This document shows, in pieces, positions 22,977-36,060 of a stretch of DNA of 64,000 nucleotides. Numbering within the stretch: the stretch's first letter is position 1; the number at the start of each line of letters is the position of its first letter. The notes under the pieces were generated by a model. It saw only the letters and a program-made list of their open reading frames with translations. It ran no database searches and had not been told where the DNA came from. Source of the stretch: Parietaria judaica (Eukaryota; Streptophyta; Magnoliopsida; Rosales; Urticaceae). The stretch spans positions 44,261,732-44,325,731 of the forward strand of contig OX940862.1 of assembly GCA_954871525.1 (NCBI GenBank). Direction: 5' to 3'. The position numbers were made by a program, and so were the translations under genes.

Positions 22977-24540
22977 TTGGTTTTTGACCTAGATGTTTCA
23001 AACACTAGTGTTGAAGATCCCATAAGCTTCAAGGAAGCTATGGTGGATCCTGATAAGGGAGAATGGCAGGAAGACATGAACCAAAAAATAGAATCAATGG
23101 ATTCTAATGAATTCTGGGAACTTGTAGACCTACCTGATGGCTTCAAAAAACATTGGGAATAAATGGGTATACAAGAGAAAGAGAGGAGTGGACGGGAAGG
23201 TTGAAACCTTCAAGGCTAGACTAGTGGCAAAGGGTTTTACCCAGAGAAAAGGTATTGATTTCGATGAGACCTTCGCTCCAGTCGCTAAGTATAAGTCCAT
23301 CCGGATTCTCATGGCCATAGCCTGTAGTCTCAATTACGAGATATGGCAGATGGACGTCAAAACCGCATTCCTGAACATGTACATTGACGAGAACATATAT
23401 ATGGACCAACCAAAAGGGTTCGTGCAATAGGGTCAAGAAAGGAAAGTTTGCAGATTACTCAAGTCCATTTATGGATTGAAGCAAGCTTCTAGATCTTGGA
23501 ATCTAAGGTTTGATGAGACCATCAAGACCTATGGGTTCATTTAGAATGAAACTGAAGCCTACATTTACAAACTCAATGATGAGTCCGTGGAGATTTTTCT
23601 TGTTCTATACGTCGATGATATTCTTCTCATTGGAAACAGTGTGAAAAGATTATCAGACGTGAAAGCGTGGCTATCTACGCAATTCCAAATGAAGGATATG
23701 GGAGAAGCTTGTTATGTTCTTGGTATCCTTATCTTTTGGGATCGCAATAACAGGTTTCTAGCCTTGTCACAAGCAGCCTACATAGATAAGGTGCTTGAAC
23801 GTTTTGCAATGACAAACTCCAAGGGAGGTAATTTACCAACCAGGCATGGAGTGTTCCTAAGCAGGAACCAGTGTCCAACTTCTCCGGAAGAGCAAGACGA
23901 GATGAGGCGGGTGCTCTATGCTTCAGCAGTGGGAAGTCTGATGTACGCTATGCAGTGTACAAGACCAGACATCTGTTACGCTGTGGGAATGGTTAGTAGA
24001 TACCAATCAAACCCTGGTATGGCTCACTGGACTGCAGTGAAGAATATTCTCAAGTATCTTCGGAGAACGAGAAACTATATGTTAATGTTTTCAGGTTCAG
24101 ATCTGAATCCACTAGGATACACTGACTCGGATTTTATGTCTGACAAAGACGCGAGAAAATCAACGTCGGGAGCAGTGTACACCCTTGCTGGTGGAGCGAT
24201 ATTCTGGAGAAGCGTAAAGCAATCCTGTATCGCAGATTCCACAATCGAAGCTGAATATGTGGCTGCATCTTAAGCAGCCAAGGAATCAGTTTGGTTAAAG
24301 AATTTCAACATGGAACTGGGTGTAGTCCCAGATGTAGAAGGACCACAAACGCTATACTGTGATAACAGTGGAGCTGTGGCAAATTCGAAAGAGCCCAGAG
24401 ATCATAACAAGGCAAAACATATAGAAAGGAAATACCATCTCATTAGAGAAATAGTACGTCGTGGGGACGTGCAGGTTGTGAAAATATCCATTTACCAAGA
24501 CGTTGCCAGAGAAAATATTCAGGAGGCATCTGGATAATAT
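22977..24540 (+). pseudogene. Decayed Copia reverse transcriptase and RNase H
   Basis: Pieces of a Copia polymerase are readable in order: NKWVYKRKR and the RLVAKGF block, the MDVKTAFLN motif, KSIYGLKQASR, the YVDD catalytic loop near 23609-23620, then RNase H with GYTDSDF and EAEYVA. Damage is plain: a one-base insertion near 23145 shifts the frame, in-frame stops interrupt at 23428, 23541 and 24271, and sequence near 24490 is lost. The normal upstream integrase is absent. This copy cannot make active enzyme. Confidence 0.93.
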
Positions 24541-24571
24541 GGGCGTGAAAGACATGAGTCATCTTCTTTAA

Positions 24572-24586
24572 GTACAAGTGGGAGAT
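24572..24586 (+). other. Polypurine tract of the Copia element
   Basis: GTACAAGTGGGAGAT directly abuts the 3' LTR at 24587. AAGTGGGAGAT is the usual plant Copia plus-strand primer. The inverse occurs at 45187-45201 in the related copy. Confidence 0.9.
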
Positions 24587-27359
24587 TGTTCTACATATAT
24601 GTCCTTAAACAAGATGTTTATCCATTTGTAAAAGATTATGACAAGTCGTTTAATAAAGATGGTACTTATTATGTTAATCTTATTATAGTTTCTGTAGAGT
24701 AAAATAGAATGTTTAATTCCTTAGTTTATAAAGGATGCAATTATGTTATTATTATCACAACAGAGTCATGTGAGGAAGAATTAATAAGCATAATAAATGA
24801 ACTTAAAATGTCCGTGACCTGATTAACTGGGTGGGAGCCCATTAATCGGTAAGGTCATTAATGTGACTGAAGTGACAATCCTATTCTGGATTATGTGTGT
24901 GTCACACTCACTAGAAGTGCATTAAGTATGAAGCGTCTTCATACTGGACTGGACCTGACTTAAACTCGAGAAGTTGTCACATAAGACTGTCACTGACAAC
25001 TTGTAGTTGAGTCGCAAAATGATGATCAAATGGATATTAGTTCTAAGTCCTGAGTGATCATGAGTCCGAGCTGCTGGCTTGATTGTTCTTCGATTTAACC
25101 GTTAAAGAACACAAGATGTTACCACTGTTCCCAACACTATTATTTTGGGAACATGATAGTCAGTAGTAAGGATTACTTGATCATAGACCTGGGCATCACA
25201 CAGCTCTCTTCAGAGTCATGATGATTCCCTTGGTTGTCAGTGGTGAAAAGTGAGAGGTACCCGTGCGCAACTTATGAATCGAAACCATAAGTGGGTTACT
25301 CATAATATTACTGGCTGATTCAAGGATGAAAATGCATTGAGGGGCATTACGGTACAAACCGCCTGCTCATGTGTGGGTCATCAAGTAAAAGAACAATAAT
25401 CGGTATTTGATTGAATCTAATGGACACCCTGCTGTTATAAGGGAATAATATATACCGTATCAGTAAAGAGTGCAGCCTCGGGTCTATAGTGGAATCACTT
25501 CAAGGTTTGACGAACACCTAGCAGTTCGTTGGAGCTTAAGTGATACGGGTCCATGGTCCCCAGGATAGCTCTGTAACGGATGATACGTACGTGATTAAAA
25601 TACATTCTGGATAATGTTTAATCATTTGGCTCGACTTATAAAACTGACAAGTCTGTGTCAGACGTCAGATAGTTTTATCGATAGCGTGGCAAAAGTATCA
25701 TATTTTGGTACATGAAAGTAACTGATAAAAAGAAAGTTAGAATTTAGTCAATTTTTGGATAATTTTTAATCAATTTTTGTTCTAAATTAAATTCTAAGCG
25801 ACTTTGCTTTTTGAACCTAGTCATTCTGACTTACGGTTTGTGATTTATGGATTTTCTAAGTGTATGACTCGGTTCGATAAACTATGAATTTTAATCACAT
25901 GTCACGAATTTAAATGATGGTGCTGCACCATGAAATTTAATGTGTGATAAAGATATCAGGCTTTATTAATATAATTTAATTATTTGGATTTAATTATTAA
26001 TATCTTATTAATAATTATTTAATAATTAAAGGATTTATATTAATGAATAAATAATATATTTATACATATTGTTTTATGTGTATATTTGAATTAGGGTTTG
26101 GAGATAACAAACCCTAGCTAAATTCGAATATCTGAATTGAAGATTTTTATTTTTGCGGCATAAGTACCTGAAGTTTGGTATTTTGGCAAAAACCCTAAAA
26201 TCAATTTAATCCATTGGATCGGTTATGATTTAGTATCAACCCTTGGATTGAGATAATTTATTTGAACCCTAATGTAATTCAAAATTGAAACTTGGTGACC
26301 AAGATTAGGTATTTCGAATTTGCTTGATTAATTATGTCCGTTGGATCGGTTTTGAGATTTTATCTTTAAACCGTCATATTAGAAATTAATTAATATTATA
26401 TATATGATATTAAATTCGAATATATTTGTGATAAGAGTTCGAATTAGGGCTTAGTAAAACCCTAGGGTATTTGACTTTATCCCTAATTGATTTGATCCAT
26501 TGGATTGGTTTAAGATTTATTTTTAACCATTGGATCTAGATAATCATTAACAAATTCGAATTTAAATATATATGTATAATATAATTCAAAGATATATAAT
26601 ATGATGATAAGATTAAATGTTTTAATCTTATCTTGTATTATTTAATTAATTAAATCCTGATTAATTATATCCATTGGATCTAGATGAGATTGAATCTGGA
26701 TCATTGGATTGAAATAATTATTTATATTTAATTAAAAGAATTCAAAAATTGGGAGGGAAAATCTTCAAATCGGTTACAGCTTGAGCCTATAAATAGGAAG
26801 CTGATTTTACACATTATATACACCTCTCCCCAGAGCAAAAACTCGAGCTCTTCCTCTCTCTCTAGGGTCTGCGAGTTTTCTGCTTCCGATCTCTCTTCTG
26901 GTTCGGCTTAGGAGATATTTTTCTCCGGTAGCTTTAAAAGAACCGTCAGTTAAATTTTGCGACGGAGTCTTGCCAGCGAAGCCCACGCTTCGGTAGCGAG
27001 GAATCCAGGAGAATATCCCGAAAGATCACGGGAGTTTCCCTCAGCACCGGCGGAGCCCTGCCCAAGTCAGAACGCGCAGCCGGAATCATCAGTTGAGGTA
27101 CGGCCTTATGCATTGGGTAAATAAATGCAACCATTTATTGCTTTCTATTTTTTTCCTGTTCGACTAGATTATTAATAATGAATATGAAAATATAAGATTC
27201 GAAATATTTATCAAATCTTAATTTTTGTTACCCGATATCCGTGTCGTCGGTCCGATAACAAGATTTCTGCTTTAAGAATCAATTTTTAAATGTTACCGGG
27301 ACGGCGCGGAGGCCATTATAGTGGTAAGAAAGTCGACTTGATACCTTTGATTTCCAACA
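24587..27359 (+). repeat. 3' LTR of the Copia element
   Basis: It starts TGTTCTACATATATG and ends GATTTCCAACA. It aligns with the 5' LTR throughout, except for a short block near 25749-25785 with unrelated AT-rich sequence; the solo LTR agrees with the 5' LTR there, so the change is in this copy. Confidence 0.94.
26788..26796 (+). promoter_or_regulatory. TATA box in the 3' LTR
   Basis: TATAAATAG in the context GAGCCTATAAATAGGAAG, about 570 bases before the LTR end. It marks U3 as roughly 2.2 kb and the transcribed R-U5 part as about 0.55 kb. From here it would drive transcription outward into the sequence after 27359. Confidence 0.7.
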
Positions 27360-27364
27360 CACTG

Positions 27365-28582
27365 ATCACAAAAAATGAGATAGTGTCTGAGTTGGAGACG
27401 TCTTTCTCCCTTGTCCTCTCAAATTCTCCTTGTTCCACCATAAATGAGGAGAATATTGTGAAGATTTACCAGAAGTACTTCCACAACATTGGTGTTACCA
27501 TCCGTGTTCCCAAGAAGAAATATCACTCAGACAATATTGATGAAAGGTGGACATGCGCCTACGAGGCCTTCCCAGACACTGGTCTTCATCTTCCTTTATC
27601 GAGCCTTCTCCTAACATTCCTCAACTCCTTTCGACTCTCTCTAGGTTAGATTAACCCCAATTTCCATTGTTTTTTCATTGGTTCTTTACTGTTCGCGGCT
27701 GAACGGGTTTAGTCACTCACTCTTGAAGACCTAATGAGAATGCTCGTCATTTTGAACGAACCTCATCAACGCTGGGAGGTTCCTGATTTCTCATCGCTAC
27801 AAGACTGAACTTCTCATCGATTTTCTTAAACAAGTGACTAGGTGGTTTGAGTGTTATTTCTTTGTGTTGGTAGATAAATTTGCTCTTATCCCAAATTCAA
27901 GTTTTTTCCTACCAATTTCATCGCTTACACTGCGAGATACAAATTCTCAGCAGATAACAAGACTTTCACTTTTTCCCAGATACGAAAGGCGGACCTATGG
28001 GAACTGTTTTCCATCAATGTTCTCCGTCCTAACGTTGTCCTTGATGTCCTTACCAAAAACATACAAGAGGAAGCAATGGTGTCTGTTAAGAGGAAAATTC
28101 AAAAAGAGAGGACGAGCTTTTCAAACGTTCGGAAGACTTCCCACGCTTCAACTTCTCATCGTTCGGAAGACTTCCTATGCTTCAACTTCTCATCGTTCTT
28201 GCTGTGCAGGGATCACTTTTGGGTTCAGTTCCTCCTTCCAGCAGCAATGTTTTCAAAGAGAGTGCTTTAGGAGGAGACAAAAAAGCGCTTTTTTCTTCTA
28301 TTGTTGTTGTATCAACAACCTCGTCGACTCTTGTGATAACAAGCACTGTCAACTCTGCAAATGACTTTGCTTGTAGTCGTAGAATCCCCTAATGAATTCC
28401 TTATGGATGTTATAGTGGCGTATTAACATCTATCTTTCCCCCTGCTTGATCGTTCTCTCCCTTGATAATAGGTCTTCTTGAAGCTGGGATTTCCTTGGAG
28501 GCTCCTCGGGCATTTGATCTCTTTATTCAAGGCTCCAATTTTTACTTGTTTTGCACAGCTATTTGGAAATGTTGCTTCATTT
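27365..28582 (+). pseudogene. Decayed plant gene of the 'putative gypsy-type transposon' class, 5' part
   Basis: The first readable stretch (about 27370-27630) includes NEIVSELETSFSLVLS and ERWTCAYEAFPDTGLHLPL. The Y-E-A-F...GL-LPL core is typical of the plant proteins annotated as putative gypsy-type transposon. Later pieces (RWFECYFFVLVDKF near 27837, and a charged stretch near 28060) fit that family but are out of frame with each other, so the gene is dead. The Copia element inserted immediately upstream and an Athila-like element interrupts it at 28588; the rest continues at 35117. Confidence 0.6.
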
Positions 28583-28587
28583 ACTTC

Positions 28588-29859
28588 TGATGAGCTGGTT
28601 TATATCGATAATAATCGGTTGCTTTCACTTAGAGTTTCGTTTATCCACGAGTCATTTAATGTGTTTCTTTTAGTGTTTTAGTTTATAATTTCAGGAGTTA
28701 CATCAGTAGATAGCAATTTGATTTAAGATCGAGATGAATAGAGGCATTTGGAGCAAGTTTGGAGCACCAACGCATGGAACGATAAAAGAAAAAGAATTGA
28801 AATCGAATTCCATTCCCAAACATGCCAAAAATCCAAAATTGGCAATTATTTGGCACCAACGTCGTTCCGCTGTATATATTTTTTGTGCCTGAGCAAGAAC
28901 CCAATATTAACCATGTGCCCCTGCACAGAATTTACCGTGCCCCAGCACCACTTCTTCGCGAATCAGGTTATTTTTAGCCTAATTTTAACATAATGAGGAG
29001 GCTATGTAACAGGACTACAAAGAGGGATTAAATGACTAATTTTGGGAGAGAAAAACGTCACAAGAGACTAGGGAACGCAAAAAATTCCATTGTAGATTGG
29101 GTTTTACGAAGAAGAACTTTAGAGAAAAAGAATTTCCGTCAGATTCTCTCCATTAGTATCATCCTCTTTGCTTAATTTTCTTTCTCCATAATTTTCTCTT
29201 TGTGGTTTGGATTATACTTTCTTTGATTAATGATATTTGCTTAAGTTTGTTTATTCTATCCTTTCCTTCATGCTTTTGATTGCTTGATCACCAATTCAAT
29301 TGATTTGGTAAACCTTAAGAACTTTGGGAAAATGAAATTTATGTTTAGCCATAGATAGAATAACACATGATCTATGATGAAAGTCTTGAGTTTATATAGG
29401 ATATGAATTTACCTATGTAACATGTGTAACCCGTTAAGAACACATACTTAATGAGTCGTTCGTAATTTAATTCACATAGGAATATAGTGAGTTAGTTAGG
29501 AAAGATAACTCAAATTGAATATCGGAAGAGTTTTTTTTTATGCATTAGGGGTCTTGGTTAACAACTTGTAGTAATTTACGATCAAAGGAATGATATGAAT
29601 AATCGGATGAAGTGTTGATGAATGATTGTGATTCTATATTTTTCTATTTTTCCAAAGCTTTCAGTTTCAGTTTTAGTTTTTATTTTCCATTAGTTATTTA
29701 ATTGATCGTACTGCAAAATTTATTTTTTAAGATGAAAGAAAGGTGACATAAAACTAATAATTAGCACAACTAATAAAATCAATTCTCCGTGGGATCGACT
29801 TTTCTTATCATTATATTACTTGTTTTCGATACCTATACTTGCGTAGAAAATTCAGAACA
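28588..29859 (+). repeat. 5' LTR of the Athila-like element
   Basis: 1.27 kb, aligned with 33787-35111 through shared blocks such as GTTACAT(C/G)AGTAGATAGCAA and TGTGTAACCCGTTAAGAACA. It differs from its partner by many substitutions and some indels, and is about 50 bases shorter. Confidence 0.88.
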
Positions 29860-30091
29860 AGTTTTTGGCGCCGTTACCTGGGAATTGTTTTACGTTAGTT
29901 TTGTTAATATTAGTGAGATCATTTTTAGTCTTAATCTAAACGTTCGTTTGAATTCTAATTTTTTTAGATTATTAGGTGGGTGCATGCAGAATAATAGGAG
30001 CGGAGAACTTCTTCCAGTTAATCTTGAAATTGAAAGTACATGCCAAAAGAATAGAAAATAACGACAACAAGGTCGTAATCCAACAGTGACA

Positions 30092-30980
30092 ATGGCTGAA
30101 CCAACCGAAGGAAACCATGAAAATATGACACTAAAAGATTATGCAGCTCCACAAATGGGAGTAATTCAAACAAGCCTTGTGCGGCCACTTATTGAAGCAA
30201 ACACATTCTAGCTCAAGCCGAAAACTCTTCAGATGATTCAGAACTCAGTGCAATTTGGTGAGTCGTTGAATGATGACCCGAATGCTCATATCACGCAATT
30301 CTTGGAGGTTTGCGACACTTTTAAATTCAACGGAGTTTCGTCTGACACTATACAGTTGAGACGCTTCCGTTTTAACTTTGTGAAAAAGCAAATAATTGGT
30401 TGAACTCTCTACCAGCTGGGTCGATCACTACTTGGAGAGACTTGGCTAAGAAATTCTTGGCAAAGTATTAGCGAAGACAGCCAGGATAAGAAGCGACATT
30501 ACCTCTTTTGTGCAACAAGAATCGGAATCTCCGTCCGAGGCGTGGGAAAGTTTCAAGTAATTACTTCAAAGATGCCCTCACCATGGAGTCCCTAAATGGC
30601 TACAAATTCAGTCTTTTTACAATGGGCTGAATGGATAATTGAAAGGAAATATTAATGCAGCTGCAGGAGGCGTGGTTATGATGAAAACTATCAATGATGC
30701 CTATGAGTTACTGGAAGACATGTCAGAGAACAACTACTAGTGACTGAAAGAACGAGGAATGAAGAAGAAAGTTGCCGGCGTTTATGAAATTGATTCCATG
30801 ACATCGTTAGTAGGTCAAGTGGAATGTCTACAACCCTCAAGATACTTGTGAAATATGTGGGAGTAATCACAGCATTGACCAATACTCCATCATCCAAGAG
30901 TTGGTGCAATACGTCAGCAACATGAACAAACAGACGAACCAACCGAACCCCAATTTATACAATCCAAGGTGGAGAAATTA
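30092..30980 (+). pseudogene. Athila-type gag remnant
   Basis: From the ATG at 30092 the frame gives MAEPTEGNHENMTLKDYAAP and then a gag-like core with DPNAHITQFLEVCDTFKFNG, ordinary for the retrotransposon gag domain of Athila elements. Stops (first near 30210) and frameshifts break it. The usual C-terminal zinc knuckle region is not intact. Confidence 0.8.
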
Positions 30981-31175
30981 TCCGAACTTCTCGTGGGTAA
31001 CAACCAAGGATCCTCTTCAGCACCTATAGCTCCACCATGATTTCCTCAACAAGCACCTCAACAAGACAGAAAACCAAACTGCGAAGAGTTGACAACTCGA
31101 ATGGCCTCAAACTCAAATCAGTTCATTACGGAAGCAAAGACCCAACTTCGTAGTTACTCAGCATAAATTCGCAAT

Positions 31176-32108
31176 TTGGAGATTCAAGTTAGTCAATTAT
31201 CTAATTCTATGAGTAACTGGCGACAAGGAAACTTATCAAGCAACACAGAGACTAACCCCAAGCAATTGAAACCAATTTTCTTGCGAAGTGGAAAAGAACT
31301 CAACAAAGTACCCAAGCAACCCAAGGTGAACCCTTTTCTCAATAAAACTGATGTGAACCCGAATGGGAGTAAAAAAGAGATAGAGGACAAGAAGAAAGAT
31401 AACAAGACAACCGCAGCACCTCGTTGTCCTTACAACATGCCACCTCCGTTTCCTCAAAGAATTCACAAGCAAAAGGTGGATGCACAGTTCAAGAAATTTC
31501 AGGAAGTTTTTAAGAAGCTTCAAATCAATATTCCATTCGCCGAGGCATTAGAGAAAATGCTTAGTTATGTGAAGTTTATGAAGGATATTCTTTCCAAGAA
31601 GAGAAAATTGGGAGAGTTCGAGATGGTCGCACTAACTGAAGAATGAAGCGCTATAATCCAGAAGAAACTACCGCCAAAGCTTAAGCATTCGCGAAGTTTT
31701 ACCATACCTTGCACGATTGGTAATAAGTTCTTTGGTAGAGCTTTATGTGACTTGGTAGCTAGTATCAATTCGATGTCGCTCTAAATTTATCAAAAACTTG
31801 GGATGACGGAAGCAAAGCCCCAAAATGTTACTCTTCAGTTAGCTGATTGGTCAGTCACACATCCACACTGAATAGTCGAAGATGTACTAGTAAAAGGGGG
31901 AAAATTCATTTTTTTTTGGGCAGATTTCATCACTCTTGACATGGAGGAAGATTTCAATGTGCCAATCATCTTGGGAATGCCATTCTTAGAAACTGGAAGA
32001 AATTTTATTTACGTGCAAAAAGGAGAGCTCGCTATGCGGATACAAGACGAGGAAATTACATTCAAGGTCTTCAAAGATATGAAAGTGGAGCTCAAGATTG
32101 CCACATAA
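31176..32108 (+). pseudogene. Athila-type gag-protease linker and protease remnant
   Basis: A 156-codon open stretch (31176-31646) carries FLRSGKEL, a proline-rich PPPFPQR segment and the conserved FKKLQINIPFAEALEKM and YVKFMKDILSKKRKL blocks. Beyond its stop, pieces of the aspartic protease region continue to about 32108 (PCTIGN, then DMEEDFNVPIILGMPFL) in broken frames. No polymerase follows; the sequence from 32450 to 33770 is non-coding. Confidence 0.82.
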
Positions 32109-33786
32109 TTGATCAACTAAAAGAGAATGGAAAAGCAAAATCAACCAAGCATCGGAATGAGGTTGTCCTTTTCAAGTCGTCATTCGAGAAGCCACATAAA
32201 GTGGACTTAGAGATTTTGAGAGAGAATCAACATCAACTTGAGAGAAATCAAATGGAATTCGAGAAATGGGCAAACTTTCAAACAAAATCCATTATTTACC
32301 ATGAAGAGATTCTTCTCGAAATCGCGGGACAAATTTGACTTGAGGTACATAGACATTCTCCACCACCATTTTATTTTCCAGATGCACCTAACCAACAAGA
32401 TGATGGCGGGGGTGGCACGACCTTAGACAAGTGAAAGTGGAAACATCGAGGTAATTGTTTCTTAACCATTGTTAATAATTAGAACATTGGGGATCAATGT
32501 AAATCTTAAGTTTGGGAGTGGGAAACATTATTTTGTTTGTATTTTTGTTTTATTTTGTTTTATTTTAAGGTTGTTTTTGTAGATCTGAGTAATAATTCGA
32601 TATGATCCTACATGCTTGCTCGCTATTTTTTAATGAAAAAAAATGTTCATACTTGTATGTTTGGTGATTCTATTGTCTTGAACAAGTTGAGTACGTAATT
32701 TTGAATTATTAAAGCATTTTATTGCTGTGAGAAAGTCAATATGAACCACAAAAATTGTTTTATCCGGTTAGAAGTCTAGAACTTTTTTGATTGACTTTCG
32801 AGGCGAAATAAAGAACATTGTAGGACTAAGGAAGTGAATTAGGCCATCGTTGAACTTTTTTGAACATTTTCAAACCATCCATAACATATGAATAATCATT
32901 ATTCCTTGTTTAAGCCCAATTATTCGACAAATTTTGAACCCCATTGTCGTTTATCTCCCACAAATTTTGCAGACCCGGATTAGTGATTATCTCTATTGCT
33001 TCTCAAGTATTTTGATCGTTATACGATAGCCATATAGAGCTATATTGGACAAGTGAGAGTTAGCGGTTTTTGTTCTTGAGCTTAGAGTATGTTGGGTGCA
33101 ATCTTTATTTATTTATTTATGGTGTTTTGTTCATTGAAAAAGAAAAAACAAAGAATTAAAAAAAATAAAGAAAGAGGAATTACAAAAATAAGATGGAAAA
33201 ACAAGGTCATAAAGTACAATACCACGAGCAAGTTTGGAGTATTTTCTCAAATAGACGTTGAAGAGAGCTCTATGTAGAGGCGTCTGATGATCATGTGCTA
33301 AGAGTAATAACCACATCCAATTATAACCTTTACTCAATTATCCATATTCACACCCGTACTCACCATTGACCTTACCCTACACTTCAAGCCTTTAAAGTCC
33401 TAATGATCTTAAGTGTTACATTGTAAACAATTAGCGGAGAAAGTTCATGAAAAACGAGCCTATAGAATTCAAAACTATGATCTAACATTCGTTGTGGTAA
33501 GTGGAAACTCATCACAGTAGCAGGTGTCCAAAAATGAGAAATAAACACGAATACAAGTTTGGGGGAACCGCGGAAGGTAAGACAATAGTTGAACCAAAGT
33601 TGCGAGCAAGTGAAATTTTGAATTTCTCTACGGAAATATAGCTTTTATACATATGGTGATCATAAAAAATATATACTCACAATCGAATTTTTATTTTATG
33701 TATTAAGTTTGGGTGTTTTCTTTAAGTTTAGGACTTCTTTTTTTTTTTTGCTCGAGGACAAACATAACGATGAGTTTGGGGGTATT

Positions 33787-35111
33787 TGATGGGTCAGTTT
33801 TATACTGATAAATCAAGTACTTTCATTTAGAGTTTTATTTATCCAAGAGCCATTTAATGTGTTTCTTTTAGTGTTTTATTTAAATTTAAGGAGTTACATG
33901 AGTAGATAGCAATTTGATTGAAGATCGAGATGAATAGAGTCATTTGGAGCAAGTTTGGAGCACCAATGCATGGAATGATAAAAAAAATTGAAATCTAATT
34001 CCATTCCCAAACATGCTAAAAATGCAAAATTGACAATTATTTGGCAGCAGCGTAGTGCCACTGCAGAGATTTTCGGTCCCCCAATAAGAACCCTAGAATT
34101 AATTTTGTGCCCAAGACAGAATTTCCCGTGCCTTAGCACTACTGTTTCGTGAATTACGTTATTTTTAGCCTAATATCAACCTAAAGGAGGCTATATAAGT
34201 GTATCACAAAGAGGGATTAAGTGATGAATTATGGGAGAGAAAAACATCACAAGATGATAGAAAACGTGAAGAACGCCTATTGAGGTCGGGTTTTACGAAG
34301 AAGAACAATGGAAACAAAGAACTTCCGACAGATTCTCTCTATTAGTATCATCTTCTTTGCTAAATTTTCTTTCTCCATAATGCTTTTGATTTGTTTATGC
34401 TCTAGATTCATCATGAGCTAAACTGTTCATAGGATTGCAATCGAAATTCACATGTAGCTTGATTTGGATTATGGTTTCTTTGATTACTGACAATTGCTTA
34501 AGTTTTTTTATTCTATCATTTTCTTCATGCTTTTTATTGCTTGATCACCAATTAAATTGATCTGGTAAACCTTACGAACTTTGGGAAAAGAAATTTATGT
34601 TTAGCCGTAGATAGAATAACACATGATCTATGATGAAAGTCTTGAATTTATATAGGATACAAATATACGTATGTAGCATGTGTAACCCGTTAAGAACACA
34701 TGCTTAATGAATCATTCGTAATCTTAATTCACACAGGATTATAGCGAGTTAGTTAGGAAAGATAACTCGAATTTAATGTCAGAAGAGTTCTTTTTGATGC
34801 ATTAGGGGTCTCGATTAACAACTTGTAGAAATTTGACGATCAAATAAATGATATGAATAATCAGGTAAAGTGTTGAGGAATGATTGTGAACCTATATTTC
34901 TCTATTCGTCCTTGGCTTTCAATTTTATTTTTTATTTTCCATTATTTATTTAATTGATCATATTGCAAAATTTATATGTTTAGATAAAGTTAAGGTGACA
35001 TAAAACTAGTAATTAGCAAAACTAATAGTAACAATTCTCCGTGGGATCGTCTTTTGTTATCATTATATAACTTGTTTCCGATAAATATACTTGCGTAGAA
35101 AATTCACAGCA
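33787..35111 (+). repeat. 3' LTR of the Athila-like element
   Basis: 1.33 kb, partner of 28588-29859. It ends GAAAATTCACAGCA and is followed directly by the resumed host pseudogene. Confidence 0.88.
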
Positions 35112-35116
35112 ACATC

Positions 35117-36045
35117 TCTCTCTAATGAAGAGTTCTAAAAGCTTACGATTGACGGTGTGAAGGATCTTACTCTCGACACAGAAGGTTGGTGGGACACCCT
35201 CTTGTATGACTGGATAATCGTGGCGACGACGATTTCGCCCTATTTGTTGTCGGCATCATTCACGGTATTTCTCGTTTCAGTGATCTTATTCTGTGGGTAT
35301 AAATCTAGTATCGTCAAGGGGCGAGAGGAATCCAACTCCTATTGCCTCAAGGTATCTCACTTCATTTCTTTTGACTACTTCTTATTTGATCTCTTGTTGC
35401 TTTTCTTACCATATTCTTGTGGCATTTATATGAGGCAAAATATGAACTTGAAACAGTTTTTCTCCTTGGATAGGGTTACCGAAAGGAGATCCAAAATTTC
35501 CCTGATGAGTTTAACAAGGTTAAAGCTCAAAATCAACAACTACCCATGAACTTGAGTGCGAGAAAGATTGCAACAAGCATGCCGAAGAGACGTTGGTCTC
35601 GAAGCCGACTGAGAAGGAGGAGCAGAAAAAGGATATTCATGCAATGGCAGAGATACTTTCAAAGGACAGATCCAAACTCATCGATGAAAATGATGTTCTC
35701 CAAGCTCGAGAAAAAAAAAACGAAATCTGCCTTGAACTTGCTAGAATTTGAACTTGAGGCTGCCGCAAGGAAATAAAGTTTCCAACACAGCATCGATAAG
35801 CTTCAAAAATCTGTGATGAGGTATCAAGCTATTGATGCTTCTATTGACTCCACCACCTCTTTGTTGGCTACAAAGATAATATCTCTCTTGCCGAATATCT
35901 CTTTGCAAACACGGCAGTTGGCAAACTTCCTCAACGCGTTGTTGAATGGGAAACCCTTCAGGAGTAGTAAGCACGCAATGTCGAGGAGTTGGAAGAGAAG
36001 GATGTCGAGGACCCCAATTCTCTGCCTCTCACTATAAATATTCAT
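35117..36045 (+). pseudogene. Decayed plant transposon-type gene, 3' part
   Basis: This continues the gene broken at 28583 by the Athila-like element. The stretch at 35480-35780 encodes charged, heptad-like sequence consistent with the long coiled coil of these proteins, but frames change repeatedly. Sequence to about 36045 remains exon-like with K-, E- and S-rich codons. No complete frame exists. Confidence 0.45.
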
Positions 36046-36060
36046 TTGAAGGTCAAATCA

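Larger units (their letters stand above)
17085..27359 (+). mobile_element. Complete Copia LTR retrotransposon (10.3 kb) with a captured gene in place of gag
   Basis: Two near-identical LTRs of about 2.77 kb (17085-19852 and 24587-27359) enclose a 4.7-kb internal region. A perfect 5-bp duplication CACTG flanks the element (17080-17084 and 27360-27364). In order the interior holds a primer binding site, a leader of about 1.84 kb, a three-exon gene of unknown family starting on the gag ATG (21716-22521), a decayed reverse transcriptase/RNase H frame (about 22977-24540) and a polypurine tract. No integrase, protease or normal gag is present, so movement would need proteins from relatives. Frameshifts and stops in the reverse transcriptase show it cannot supply its own enzyme. 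Confidence 0.95.
28588..35111 (+). mobile_element. Athila-like Gypsy retrotransposon, decayed and without a polymerase
   Basis: Direct LTRs at 28588-29859 and 33787-35111 begin TGATG and end in CA (TTCAGAACA and TTCACAGCA). The flanks ACTTC (28583-28587) and ACATC (35112-35116) match at four of five bases. The primer site TTTTTGGCGCCGTTACC follows the 5' LTR and is typical of Athila/Tat elements. Gag and protease-like remnants follow, but no reverse transcriptase or integrase. A G-rich tract, GAGTTTGGGGGTATT, precedes the 3' LTR. The LTRs have diverged clearly, so the insertion is old. Confidence 0.88.

Noticed and set aside
27290..27649. Frame starting inside the 3' LTR and running into the flanking DNA
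   Set aside because: The start is an accident of the LTR junction; only the part after 27365 belongs to the decayed gene.
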